Positions 26,536 through 35,127 of a stretch of DNA of 64,000 nucleotides are shown here, in pieces. Position 1 is the first letter of the stretch, and each line of letters begins with the position of its first letter. This DNA comes from Chryseobacterium joostei. Lineage in GTDB: Bacteria > Bacteroidota > Bacteroidia > Flavobacteriales > Weeksellaceae. The notes under the pieces were generated by a model. That model was not told where the DNA came from. It was given only the letters and a program-made list of their open reading frames with translations, and made no database searches. The position numbers and the translations under genes are program-made. The stretch spans positions 372,001 to 436,000 of the forward strand of contig NZ_CP033926.1 in the NCBI RefSeq assembly GCF_003815775.1. Reading direction: 5' to 3'.

Positions 26536-26991
26536 ATGATGAAAAAGAATTTTGTCTTCCCGTTTTTGAGTGCCCTGTTGATCATTTTCTTCAGTTGTAA
26601 AAATCCGGAAAGAAAAAAAACAAATTTCCAGAATTATCTGAAAAATACAAACTGGATTGTTGATAGTGGCGGACTTATGACCCCAGATGGAGAGAAAACC
26701 TATGATCTATCCAAAAGAATAGACACTGCAGTTATTTTCAACTTTCATGCTGTAAATTTTTTGGATGAAGAAAAATTCAAAAGCTATGACGCATGGCAAT
26801 GTGGAAACGATTGCTTCACAGAGGTACATGGCAGATATTATTTTACGGAAGCCAACCAGATAAAAATGGAAGTCGATAGTATTAGAAAATCTGAATTCTG
26901 TGATGTACCTACCCAAATTTTTAAACCATCAAAAGAGATGTTTTTTAATCTTGTAAAAGAAAAAGAGAAACTACAATTAGTAAGAAAATAA
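26536..26991 (+). CDS. Small lipoprotein, 151 aa
   Basis: The ATG at 26536 gives a product that begins directly with a lipoprotein signal (MMKKNFVFPFLSALLIIFFSC), cysteine near residue 21. Sixteen in-frame codons upstream are hydrophilic and do not fit a leader. The mature protein carries NTNWIVDSGGLMTPDG, AWQCGNDCFTEVHGRYYF with two cysteines four residues apart, and a final KLQLVRK. The layout resembles small lipocalin-like lipoproteins. No family is assigned. It lies in the accessory run, 33 bases before the next gene. Confidence 0.68.
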   Translation: MMKKNFVFPFLSALLIIFFSCKNPERKKTNFQNYLKNTNWIVDSGGLMTPDGEKTYDLSKRIDTAVIFNFHAVNFLDEEKFKSYDAWQCGNDCFTEVHGRYYFTEANQIKMEVDSIRKSEFCDVPTQIFKPSKEMFFNLVKEKEKLQLVRK

Positions 26992-27024
26992 AATGACGTT
27001 TCAAATGTCAAATTTCAGTATGAT

Positions 27025-27495
27025 ATGAAAGATATAAGAGAGGGATTTAACCACCATAAAGTTATTCTGAAAATAAAACAAAAAATTGAGAATCACTATT
27101 CTGATAAATTTACATATGCTATGCCTGATTGGGCTATGATGAGTGCTGCCCCTGATATTATATCCATTCTTACTATTCATAGTGAAGAGGGAGTACAGAT
27201 AGCAAAACAAAAAGTTAATTTTCCAGTTGATTTTTATAACATTTCCTCTGTTGTAGACTATGTAGATTTTTTATCTCATCAAATGAATACTCAGAAAGAA
27301 ATAATAGGATATGTAGTTTTTTATAATAAGAATACGCTCATTATAAAAGATCCCAATTATTTGCAGGATTTGACTGCATTTCAAGAAAATGAACTTAACA
27401 AGTATAACCAGGCTCAATCACAAGTTGATATTTCTCTCATGCTTACAGACCAAAATTGGGACGAAGTAAATGTACTTGATGATTTGTTAAGCTAG
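27025..27495 (+). CDS. Unrecognised cytoplasmic protein, 156 aa
   Basis: The 156-residue protein has no signal peptide or membrane segment. It is acidic toward the end (TDQNWDEVNVLDDLLS). Visible elements are an N-terminal helix (HHKVILKIKQKIENHY), the phrase YAMPDWAMMSAAPDIISILTIHSEEGVQIAKQKVNF and a sheet with EIIGYVVFYNKNTLIIKDP. No family is recognised. The length, acidity and neighbours are those of immunity proteins in polymorphic toxin loci, but that is context only. Confidence 0.62.
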   Translation: MKDIREGFNHHKVILKIKQKIENHYSDKFTYAMPDWAMMSAAPDIISILTIHSEEGVQIAKQKVNFPVDFYNISSVVDYVDFLSHQMNTQKEIIGYVVFYNKNTLIIKDPNYLQDLTAFQENELNKYNQAQSQVDISLMLTDQNWDEVNVLDDLLS

Positions 27496-27537
27496 ATGGA
27501 ATAAATACACTTCAGTTAAAATTTAAAAGAAAATAGA

Positions 27538-28302
27538 ATGACAGATTTAATAAGAATATTCCCTGCTTATGAAGCCGTATTTTATGATGACATTGAAAAT
27601 CATAAAAAATATTTTCTTCCGATTTGTTCAATTAATTTAAAGATGATTGATCCATCAGAAGATCAATGGCTGCATATTGTTTCTGTAAAGGAAATTTATG
27701 ACGGCTGTGTTGGGGAGAACAAGCCGGAATATCACACACAATTTACCAAAGCCGATATGTTTGGCTTTGATGTTATTGACGGCAAATACAAATTTGATGC
27801 AGATTGGAATTATTTTTCAGCACATACCGAGATTTTCCCGGAAGATTATGATAACAATTATTCAGATGTAGAGATTGAATACAATATGAATGATGCAATG
27901 TATCAATTAAAAAAGGAATATTACCAAAAGCACAATAAGCTTTATGATAAAGATTTCAATCGACCGGGTTTAGAGGTTTACGACATTCGCCGTTTAGAGC
28001 GTTTACGAAATCTTACAGTTGAAGATCTGGAGAAAGATGGTTACTCAGAATATGCGGAGGAACGTTTGCAAAATAAGATTTTTGGTATTTTTGAAGAACT
28101 TAATACCAATGCGCTCCCCTTAGAAGAATGCAATTTCGGAGGTGAAAACCTCATTGAAAAACCCTTTAAAGCAGACGGAACCCTAATGGATTATATTGCA
28201 TGTTTGGAAGGCTATGATTTTCAACAAAATTCGGCAGACCAAGTGTTTTTATTTTATGACAAAGAGCTTAAAAAGGCAGTTATTTGTTTAGAATACACGT
28301 AA
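27538..28302 (+). CDS. Unrecognised acidic protein, 254 aa
   Basis: The product of 254 residues is cytoplasmic and very acidic, with many D, E, Y and N residues (EIFPEDYDNNYSDVEIEYN). A basic-acidic helix (LEVYDIRRLERLRNLTVEDLEK) sits in the middle. The end, FQQNSADQVFLFYDKELKKAVICLEYT, recalls the closing strands of DUF1963/YwqG-type proteins, which are also found as immunity-type proteins, but the rest does not clearly match. It is 42 bases behind the previous gene and 46 bases before the next, so one transcript is likely. Confidence 0.6.
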   Translation: MTDLIRIFPAYEAVFYDDIENHKKYFLPICSINLKMIDPSEDQWLHIVSVKEIYDGCVGENKPEYHTQFTKADMFGFDVIDGKYKFDADWNYFSAHTEIFPEDYDNNYSDVEIEYNMNDAMYQLKKEYYQKHNKLYDKDFNRPGLEVYDIRRLERLRNLTVEDLEKDGYSEYAEERLQNKIFGIFEELNTNALPLEECNFGGENLIEKPFKADGTLMDYIACLEGYDFQQNSADQVFLFYDKELKKAVICLEYT

Positions 28303-28348
28303 TCTGATAGAAAATTCAACTTTGCAAAACATATAAGAGAAAAAGAAA

Positions 28349-29566
28349 ATGGATAATAAAGAAATCTGGATAGACGGAGATACACTTTTTTATAAAGATC
28401 ATGGAAACATTGAAAATGCAACCATTAATGCAATAAAATATGCTTATGTGCAGGTTTTAGGAGATGTACCCTTTCTGTTTGTTTTTGCAGGTCATCAACA
28501 CTATATCTCTACTGAACTACATGGTTTTGAAGAAGTGTATCACAAACTGTCGGATCGTTTTCATTTTGATAACGAAACTTTTTTTGCCGTATGTAAAGCA
28601 AGAAAAGAAGATGAGAAAGTAAAAATTTGGGCAAAAAAAATACCTCAGAATTATCAAGTTTTGGAGGAATATTATGATGATGGTGATTTGGGCTACGAAG
28701 TATATACTGAACCCAAACAGATGATATCCTGGGATACTACCTATGAACAATTGGAAGCATGGGGTTGTGTAGAAGCTTATTTTACCGACTTCGGGGCTAA
28801 ATATTTAAGATTCAAATATCCGGTTAGAATAGAAAGTATTCTTATTGATCAATTGGAAATATATACAGACAACATTAGTACTAATCGCCCTGTACAGGAG
28901 CTTTTCGTAAATCTGTACGATGAAACCAATACCGATAAAAGCTACAAAAAACTACGCGAACTCTGGATTGATGACGATATTGATATTAATCAGTACGGTT
29001 ATGAAAGAGACGACCAATGTTACCTGCAATTTGCTTTGGTAGATGGTATAAGCGCTTCTATTTGCTATACTTATGATAATGATTATGGGTATGATGATGG
29101 AAGTACATCGCTTCATTTTTATAACAAAAGACAATACAAGTATTTTTTAGAAAATAATGAATATGAAGAAGTGATGGAAGTCTCCGAATTACTATCATTC
29201 CCCAATAAATTAGAGTTAAGTGTTAAATATATTGATAATGATAGAGTTAAATATATTCCACTTAAAGTAAAAGAACTGCTGCAAGAAAAAAGTGGTATCT
29301 GGCAAGACCGTGTTAATAATAAAATCGGATTTGCGGGAATAGATACTGCATTGATTTTAGACCTTGAAGAAATTAAATATTTTACCCTTCAGAATGTTCT
29401 TCCCGCAAAAGGAGCAGGGTATGCAGACCTTATTGTTCATCTTAAAACAGAAAATTATTTATATATTTTTACAGAGGACACCTATTTCTTTGATCGGTTT
29501 GCTGCACAATTGGAGCAAATGACGAAAAGGTCGGTTGAAATCCCCCAAGCGTATTATAACTGTTAA
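28349..29566 (+). CDS. Unrecognised protein with two similar end domains, 405 aa
   Basis: This cytoplasmic, acidic protein of 405 residues seems to hold two copies of one fold. Near residues 27-80 it reads INAIKYAYVQV, then PFLFVFAGHQHYISTE, then an FEEVYHKLSDRF helix. Near 340-400 it reads EEIKYFTLQNV, then YADLIVHLKTENYLYIFTE, then an FFDRFAAQLEQM helix. Strand-strand-helix ending of this kind suggests PH-like domains. The middle has a Tyr/Asp-rich stretch (TYDNDYGYDDGST). No named family is recognised. It is part of the accessory run and may be an immunity or binding protein. Confidence 0.6.
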   Translation: MDNKEIWIDGDTLFYKDHGNIENATINAIKYAYVQVLGDVPFLFVFAGHQHYISTELHGFEEVYHKLSDRFHFDNETFFAVCKARKEDEKVKIWAKKIPQNYQVLEEYYDDGDLGYEVYTEPKQMISWDTTYEQLEAWGCVEAYFTDFGAKYLRFKYPVRIESILIDQLEIYTDNISTNRPVQELFVNLYDETNTDKSYKKLRELWIDDDIDINQYGYERDDQCYLQFALVDGISASICYTYDNDYGYDDGSTSLHFYNKRQYKYFLENNEYEEVMEVSELLSFPNKLELSVKYIDNDRVKYIPLKVKELLQEKSGIWQDRVNNKIGFAGIDTALILDLEEIKYFTLQNVLPAKGAGYADLIVHLKTENYLYIFTEDTYFFDRFAAQLEQMTKRSVEIPQAYYNC

Positions 29567-29590
29567 ATCATGCATATCAGATGTATATAG

Positions 29591-29722
29591 GAAGGTCTGG
29601 AAGAATTGACTATTGAAAATAAAGGCAAATTGATGGATAAAAATATTTCTTTTCTCAATAAAATCCCAAATCTGGAATACAGCATCGAAATCGGAAGCTT
29701 TGGTGCAGGGAGTAATAATTAA
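29591..29722 (+). pseudogene. C-terminal remnant of a lost gene, 43 codons
   Basis: After a TAG stop the frame reads EGLEELTIENKGKLMDKN, then ISFLNKIPNLEYSIEIGSFG, and ends at a TAA. It has no start at its beginning, although an internal ATG would give 29 residues. The composition is protein-like and unlike the spacer around it. It is best seen as the end of a deleted gene, possibly another immunity protein. Confidence 0.4.
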
Positions 29723-29797
29723 AGAGTCTTGGAAAGTCAGTATTTTGATTTTCTTAAGCTTTAAAAACAGCCTTGTCAAGGCTAACAAAATAAATTA

Positions 29798-30094
29798 ATG
29801 ATGAATAATTTTCAAGCCAATTTTCCTTTAACATACCAATTATTGGGTGCTTGGTTTAGCGATATAGATTATGAAGATATTACATATGAAGAGGTGATTG
29901 AAAACTATAAAAAGGTAACAAAGAAACAGAACTTAGAGTTATTAAAATTAGAATTACCAAAATTAAAAAAGGAACTAGATAAAAATACGATTGATCATCA
30001 ATACATATCTCATCTTTCGAATATTTATTTTGAAAATAATGATGATGTATTAAAATGGCTCAATGAAATATCTACCTATCTGGAAGAAAATTAA
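29798..30094 (+). CDS. Contact-dependent inhibition immunity protein (CdiI_2-like)
   Basis: The 98-residue protein opens with NFPLTYQLLGAWFSDIDYEDITYEEVIENYKKV. LLGxxFxxD followed by a Y-x-x-x-E-x-x-I helix is the pattern of small CDI-system immunity proteins in the CdiI_2 group. The rest is helical (LELLKLELPKLKKELDK and VLKWLNEISTYLEEN). It neutralises a specific toxin domain in the cytoplasm. Two ATG codons stand in a row at the start. No cognate CdiA, Rhs or other toxin is in the window, so it is an orphan here. Family match is probable. Confidence 0.7.
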   Translation: MMNNFQANFPLTYQLLGAWFSDIDYEDITYEEVIENYKKVTKKQNLELLKLELPKLKKELDKNTIDHQYISHLSNIYFENNDDVLKWLNEISTYLEEN

Positions 30095-30201
30095 ACAGGA
30101 AATCTTTCGCTGTAGAGCATGGTTTTCAAAATGGATGAGCGGGTATTTTGCCTATATTTACGTTCTTTAATTCAATTCAATTTAATAGAGATAAGGGTTT
30201 G

Positions 30202-32406
30202 ATGTACAGGTTATTATTTATATTTACTTTACTTATTTTTCCGTTTTTTGTTCAAGCACAAGATGTTTTAAGCAAATTAGAGAAAGAATATAGCCATGCT
30301 TCAAATACAATAGAGCAGCTAAATCTTGCTCCCAAGTATGCTACTGCCTTATTTTTTCATAACCATAAGGCTAAATCATATCAAATTTTACAAACCAATA
30401 TTTATATTGCAGCAAAACAGCCTGATGGGAAGTATGCCGTTATTTTATATGCTGTACAGGCAATGAATTATAGACTTGACAATAAAGAAACTGAATCTTT
30501 AAAAAGTCTGGAGACGGCAAAGAAGTATACCTTAAAGACAAATAATAATGAAGCTAAAGGCTATTTTCAATATGCAAAAGGATGGATTCTAACGCGTAAC
30601 AATAAAACGGAAGATGCTGTTGCTGCTTACCTAAAAGCTATTGATTATTACGAAAATTCACCCACAACATCCACACTCTACGGGAGGTTTGGTAACGTAG
30701 CCAAAGAGTTGTCTGCCATTTATTCTAACCTTAATGAATACCAACTGGAAGAGAAATACAGCAAACAGTTTTTGCTGTTAGCTTCCAAACAAAATGATCC
30801 AAATCTTATCTTCGATGCGTATATGCGAATGGGGTATGTGTATGAACAAAAATACGATCAGAACCCATCTAATATAGATCTAAGAAATAAAGTAGAGCAA
30901 TATTATTTACAGGCTATTACGATTTTTAACAAACGTAAGGATGCCATGCTCAACAAAAGCAGTCTTTCTTATGCTGCCATTAATTTGGCCAATCTGTACA
31001 CAGGTTTTGATAGAGATAAGGCCATGCAATATGCCCAGTTAGCCAATACTGTAAGTCTGGAAACAGGTGAAGCTATTCATATTGCCTCTTCATTTGGAAT
31101 TATGGCAGAGCTTGCCATGCAAAATAAAAATTACGATCTAGCAAAGTCTTATTTTCTAAAAGCCTCCATGGAGATTGGAAAAAGTCCGGTTAGAGATCAG
31201 AATATAGAATTATCTATTTTAGAATCCTTGTCTCAAATTAGTGAGGAACAAGGCAACTACAAAGAAGCGCTGACATATTATAAAAGTTATGTAGATAAGT
31301 ACCAAAGCCTTTATAATCAGGAGAAACTGGATATTACGAAGAGACTGGAATCACAGTTTGAGAAAGAGCGACAGGAACAAAAATATATAAAGCTTCAGCT
31401 GGAAAGTGATAAAAAAGCACAGCAAATCAGCTTGATGAACATTCTTCGGAAACAGCGTGAACAGGTTTATAACAACCTAAAACTTGTGGAAGAAAATCAG
31501 CGTGAACGACTCAAATTTTCTGAACTTGAATCCGAAAAAAGAGCGCAGCAGGTTCGTTTATCAAAGTTAGAAACACAGCAGAAAAACAACGATATTAATA
31601 CCATTAAAAAGCTTTTAGCCTACAAGGAAAAAATCAATTCATATTACGTTATTTTTATTGTTATTTCCATTGTGTTAATTGCCCTATTGTTGTATGCTTA
31701 CAGGCAACGTGTTCATTCTTTGAAACAAAGAGATGAACTGCATGCATTGGCAATGGAAAAAGAAAAACAAAATTTAAAAATATCTACGCTTACTGCACTG
31801 CTTGAGGGACAGGAACAGGAGAGAGGCCGCTTGGCTCGAGATCTTCATGATGGATTGGGAGGCTTGCTTTCCGGAACTAAACTTCAGTTGTCTTATTTAG
31901 ATCCTCATAAAACCCAAACCATACAGGAAGGAATTTCAAAATCAATTGGCCAGATTGATGGTGCTGTAGAAGAACTGAGACGTGTAGCACATAATTTAAT
32001 GCCTGATTTACTGATGAAATATGGTTTGGAGGTAGCCATTCAGGAATTTGCATCCCGTATGTCCAATGCCACATTAAACATCCATACCGAATTTATCAAA
32101 TACAGTAATTCAATATCACAAGACAAGCAATTGTTGCTGTACAGAATCATCCAGGAGTTGGTAAATAACGTTATAAAGCATGCCGATGCTTCCGAAATTA
32201 TTATTCAGATCAGTGAAGAAGAGAATGTATTAAACCTTACAGTAGAGGATGATGGTAAAGGCTTTGACCATGCGGCCTTAGACATGAGAAAAATAGCAGG
32301 TTTTCATAATATAGAATCAAGAGTCCAATTTTTAAAAGGAACGATGAACATCATCTCCGAATTGAATGTTGGAACCAGTATAGAACTTCAAATTCCTATT
32401 CATTAA
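30202..32406 (+). CDS. TPR-containing sensor histidine kinase (HisKA_3 type)
   Basis: From the ATG at 30202 the protein has 734 residues with a signal peptide (MYRLLFIFTLLIFPFFVQAQ). A periplasmic region of tetratricopeptide-like helices runs to about residue 390. A long glutamine- and lysine-rich coiled coil follows, then one membrane segment (YYVIFIVISIVLIALLLYAY, about 485-505). The kinase has the H-box RGRLARDLHDGLGGLLSG with phosphoacceptor His549, then NNVIKHADASE (N-box) and DDGKGFD. It is the NarX/DesK type. The response regulator starts two bases after its stop codon. Eighteen open codons upstream precede the signal peptide and were left out. Confidence 0.93.
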   Translation: MYRLLFIFTLLIFPFFVQAQDVLSKLEKEYSHASNTIEQLNLAPKYATALFFHNHKAKSYQILQTNIYIAAKQPDGKYAVILYAVQAMNYRLDNKETESLKSLETAKKYTLKTNNNEAKGYFQYAKGWILTRNNKTEDAVAAYLKAIDYYENSPTTSTLYGRFGNVAKELSAIYSNLNEYQLEEKYSKQFLLLASKQNDPNLIFDAYMRMGYVYEQKYDQNPSNIDLRNKVEQYYLQAITIFNKRKDAMLNKSSLSYAAINLANLYTGFDRDKAMQYAQLANTVSLETGEAIHIASSFGIMAELAMQNKNYDLAKSYFLKASMEIGKSPVRDQNIELSILESLSQISEEQGNYKEALTYYKSYVDKYQSLYNQEKLDITKRLESQFEKERQEQKYIKLQLESDKKAQQISLMNILRKQREQVYNNLKLVEENQRERLKFSELESEKRAQQVRLSKLETQQKNNDINTIKKLLAYKEKINSYYVIFIVISIVLIALLLYAYRQRVHSLKQRDELHALAMEKEKQNLKISTLTALLEGQEQERGRLARDLHDGLGGLLSGTKLQLSYLDPHKTQTIQEGISKSIGQIDGAVEELRRVAHNLMPDLLMKYGLEVAIQEFASRMSNATLNIHTEFIKYSNSISQDKQLLLYRIIQELVNNVIKHADASEIIIQISEEENVLNLTVEDDGKGFDHAALDMRKIAGFHNIESRVQFLKGTMNIISELNVGTSIELQIPIH

Positions 32407-32408
32407 AC

Positions 32409-33038
32409 ATGATAAAAGTAGCCATAACAGACGATCATCCATTACTATTGGAAGGTCTGAAGAACATTTTAGGAAATAGTGATACGATAGATGTAGTAGA
32501 TTGTTTCAGAAACGTTTCAGAAATGAATGCAGGTTTAGCGAAACAAGCGATCGATATCTTGTTGCTAGACATCAATTTGGTAGATACCAATAGCATTGAG
32601 CTCATAAAACCTTTAAAGAAAAAGTATGAAAACCTTCAGATTATTATGCTGAGCGTTCACAACGAACTGCCTGTCATTAATAGTACCTTGTCTGAGGGCG
32701 CCTTGGGATACATTCAGAAAAACGCCTCTGTTTCAGAAATTCTGGAAGGGATTAATACCGTATATATTGGAAAGCAGTTCTTATGTTCACAAACCAAGCT
32801 TATTCTGGATAAAAAATCTTCAGACGGATTAAATCAGGTTCCAAAATTAACTCGAAGAGAAAAGGAAATTCTAGCCGAAGCAGCCAAAGGACTTACTACC
32901 AATCAAATGGCGGAAAAGCTTTTTATAAGCCCACACACCGTAGAAAGTCACAGGAAGAATCTCATAGAAAAATTTCAGACTTCTAATCTTAGTTCAGCCA
33001 TTAAACTAGCCATAGAATACGGTTTAATCATCACATAA
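32409..33038 (+). CDS. LuxR/NarL-family response regulator
   Basis: The 209-residue protein has a receiver domain with the acidic pair DD at 8-9, phosphoacceptor Asp54 in LLLDIN, and conserved T/S and K (LSVH, then QKNAS). The C-terminal LuxR helix-turn-helix contains LTRREKEILAEAAKGLTTNQMAEKLFISPHTVESHRKNL. It is the partner of the kinase just upstream, with two bases between the genes. The target genes are unknown; the accessory run at 20-30 kb and the two secreted-protein genes beyond are neighbours but no shared motif was seen. Confidence 0.95.
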   Translation: MIKVAITDDHPLLLEGLKNILGNSDTIDVVDCFRNVSEMNAGLAKQAIDILLLDINLVDTNSIELIKPLKKKYENLQIIMLSVHNELPVINSTLSEGALGYIQKNASVSEILEGINTVYIGKQFLCSQTKLILDKKSSDGLNQVPKLTRREKEILAEAAKGLTTNQMAEKLFISPHTVESHRKNLIEKFQTSNLSSAIKLAIEYGLIIT

Positions 33039-33042
33039 AATA

Positions 33043-33080
33043 AAAAGGCCTGCTTTCGTAATGAAAGCAGACCTTTTCTT
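33043..33080 (+). terminator. Terminator of the kinase-regulator operon
   Basis: A 15-bp stem with one mismatch (AAAAGGCCTGCTTTC against GAAAGCAGACCTTTT) and a 5-base loop is followed by CTT and T-rich sequence. It starts five bases after the stop codon. Confidence 0.85.
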
Positions 33081-33109
33081 ATATAATCAAATAATTAGGT
33101 GTGTAATAA

Positions 33110-33676
33110 TTAATCTATAAATCTCAAAGCAGCCTGGAATAGGTTTTTCTTTCCTATTAAATCATACTCCTCATTATATACAGGCTCATACATTAATAGA
33201 AATGCGCTTCCGTCAAAATCTTTTAAATTAATAGCCTGATCTACCATAACATCATAAAACCTTGTAACAGTACGGGTAGCTGTCCATTGTTTTATGTTAC
33301 CCTTTGGAGTCTTATCAAATCTATGATCTTTAGCATCCGTATAGTACCAATACGATGGTGCCGAATCCATCAAAAGAAGTTCTTTATCCTTGTTATATAA
33401 TTCTTCTGCCATGCCTGTATTCTGAAACCAAGGTACCTCCTGGTTGTAAAGGCCCAAAGCCGCCGCATAAATATCCTTATTCGTAGTGGCTCCAATTAAA
33501 AAACCTTCCAGATTGGTCGCCGTAATTTCAAATACGAAAGCAGATTTTTTCAGTTTATAAACGTCATTTACAGGCTCAATTACTTTTCCGTCTTGCTTAA
33601 TAACTACTTTTAATGACTGTGCAAAAGCCATTAAGCTCAATAGGGAAAACAAAATGGTTAAACTTATTTTTTTCAT
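33110..33676 (-). CDS. Secreted protein of unknown function, 188 aa
   Basis: The product has a signal peptide (MKKISLTILFSLLSLMAFAQ). The mature 168 residues include KKSAFVFEITATNLEGFLIGATTN and SYWYYTDAKDHRFDK, and end with FQAALRFID. No family is recognised and there is no lipobox or T9SS tail, so it is expected in the periplasm or exported. A TATCTTTG -7 box lies 24-32 bases upstream of the ATG on the minus strand. The next gene on this strand is a lipoprotein at 33790 with its own start region, so the two may be separate units. Confidence 0.75.
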   Translation of the reverse strand: MKKISLTILFSLLSLMAFAQSLKVVIKQDGKVIEPVNDVYKLKKSAFVFEITATNLEGFLIGATTNKDIYAAALGLYNQEVPWFQNTGMAEELYNKDKELLLMDSAPSYWYYTDAKDHRFDKTPKGNIKQWTATRTVTRFYDVMVDQAINLKDFDGSAFLLMYEPVYNEEYDLIGKKNLFQAALRFID

Positions 33677-33700
33677 GGTATATCTTTAAAATAACTGGGG

Positions 33701-33708
33701 CAAAGATA
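33701..33708 (-). promoter_or_regulatory. Candidate -7 box for the secreted protein at 33110
   Basis: On the minus strand this is TATCTTTG, a full match to TAnnTTTG, 24 bases before the ATG. No TTG is found at the ideal distance. Confidence 0.45.
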
Positions 33709-33789
33709 TTGTACTTTAGCTCCATAAACACTGGCCGATTTCAGGGGTTTTTTATTTTATTCTAAGCTTGTATCGAAAAGCTTTTTGAC

Positions 33790-34866
33790 TTAAAATAAAT
33801 TGGGTTTTAACTGAATTTTGATGAAAGCTGCCTTTTGCTTTTTATCTTTCGATGGAGCTGAGTTTGTAGGGTAAACTTCTGCATAAAAGGTGTCATTATC
33901 TGCCCAAAAGGATTTTGTTTCGTCAGCAATCTTGAATTTTGTAAAGTTCACATACAGAAGGCTTTCCTGATTATTTTTTTGTTCCAGGTATTTACTCACT
34001 TCAAAATCACTTCCTACATCGCTATTTGAAGAAAGGTAAGAAATCCATTTTTTAGTAGGAATAATCTGAGGATAACCTGCAGTGAAAATTTGAAAATTAG
34101 ATCCGGATTTTATATTATAAAAAGAATAGAAGGTATCTGAAACTTCCACCGAATTTTCCTTGAAAACTTCTAAATGCAGAAAAGGTGACTTTCCTACATA
34201 TTCATTGGATAATGTACCGTCTTCAGTAGATACATTTTCGTGTTGAACAATTATCGTTTCTTTGCCATTTTCGGTGTTTATCCAGTTACCGTCTTTCAGT
34301 TTTATATAAGGATTTTTTACTAAAACCTCATCGATTCGTTTTTTAGAGGCAGTCTTAAATTCCTGCTCTGAAACTTCTGATATGGTACCATACTTATTGA
34401 ACGATTTATTTTTTAGATCCTGAGATGTTTTAAACAGGCTGCTTCTTATCTCATATAAATCCACCCCCTGTAAAGTCAAGTCAAATGCTGCCGTAAATTC
34501 TGATTTCAAAACAAAAGCTTCAATGCTATTTGAAATATTATTATTAATGCTGTAATTGATAGAGTAGAAGTCATCAAATTCTTCGAATCCATAATAGTTA
34601 TGCAGTTTGTTGTAGGCAACTTTCAGATGAGCTGCATCCTTATTCGGAGCCACAAAAAAACGAATAGAATCAAGTTGAGTAGATAGTTGAAAAGGTACAT
34701 CTTGTACATTTTCTACCCCTTTTATTTTTTTGAAATCGGAAAATGCTATAGTTTTCTGAGTAGTTGCAGCTTCTGTTTTTGTAGCTTCTGACGTTTTATT
34801 TTGAGGATTGCAACCTACAAAAACAACCACCATTGATGATATAAAAAATTGATATGAGATTTTCAT
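33790..34866 (-). CDS. Lipoprotein of unknown function, 358 aa
   Basis: The product carries a lipoprotein signal (MKISYQFFISSMVVVFVGC), cysteine at residue 19, followed by a Thr/Ala/Lys-rich linker (NKTSEATKTEAATTQKT). The 310-residue body is beta-rich and has no motif known to me. It should be attached to the outer or inner membrane and face the periplasm. It is divergent from the molybdenum-cofactor operon, and the 261-base gap between them carries an inverted repeat (35019-35040) that is more likely linked to the operon. Confidence 0.75.
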   Translation of the reverse strand: MKISYQFFISSMVVVFVGCNPQNKTSEATKTEAATTQKTIAFSDFKKIKGVENVQDVPFQLSTQLDSIRFFVAPNKDAAHLKVAYNKLHNYYGFEEFDDFYSINYSINNNISNSIEAFVLKSEFTAAFDLTLQGVDLYEIRSSLFKTSQDLKNKSFNKYGTISEVSEQEFKTASKKRIDEVLVKNPYIKLKDGNWINTENGKETIIVQHENVSTEDGTLSNEYVGKSPFLHLEVFKENSVEVSDTFYSFYNIKSGSNFQIFTAGYPQIIPTKKWISYLSSNSDVGSDFEVSKYLEQKNNQESLLYVNFTKFKIADETKSFWADNDTFYAEVYPTNSAPSKDKKQKAAFIKIQLKPNLF

Positions 34867-35018
34867 TTATTATTTTTGATCCAAATATATCAGCATTCAA
34901 ACTGGCGACCAACAAAACCGCTTAATATCAGGGGAAATTGGCTGAAAACAGGGATATATTTAAGGCTACTCGAATAGATTGCATCGATTTTCTTTTGTCT
35001 TATTCTCCAAATAAATAA

Positions 35019-35040
35019 TTTGTGATATTTTTTTCACAAA
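35019..35040 (+). promoter_or_regulatory. CRP/FNR-like palindrome before the plus-strand molybdenum operon
   Basis: TTTGTGA (35019-35025) and TCACAAA (35034-35040) form a perfect 7-bp inverted repeat with an 8-base spacer, similar to sites of CRP/FNR-family regulators. It overlaps the 15-mer ATATTTTTTTCACAA (35025-35039), which recurs exactly at 46283-46297 before the second molybdenum operon. It lies 87 bases before the TSUP start codon. Confidence 0.55.
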
Positions 35041-35127
35041 GCATTGCATACACTTTCAAATGTTGAGAGCAAACACGTACTAAAAATGATTATTATTGTA
35101 ATGAAATTAAATTGGCTGTAAAAAATT

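Noticed and set aside
20186..30094. Prophage or integrative element
   Set aside because: No integrase, phage structural, replication or conjugation gene is seen, and no att-like repeats flank the run.
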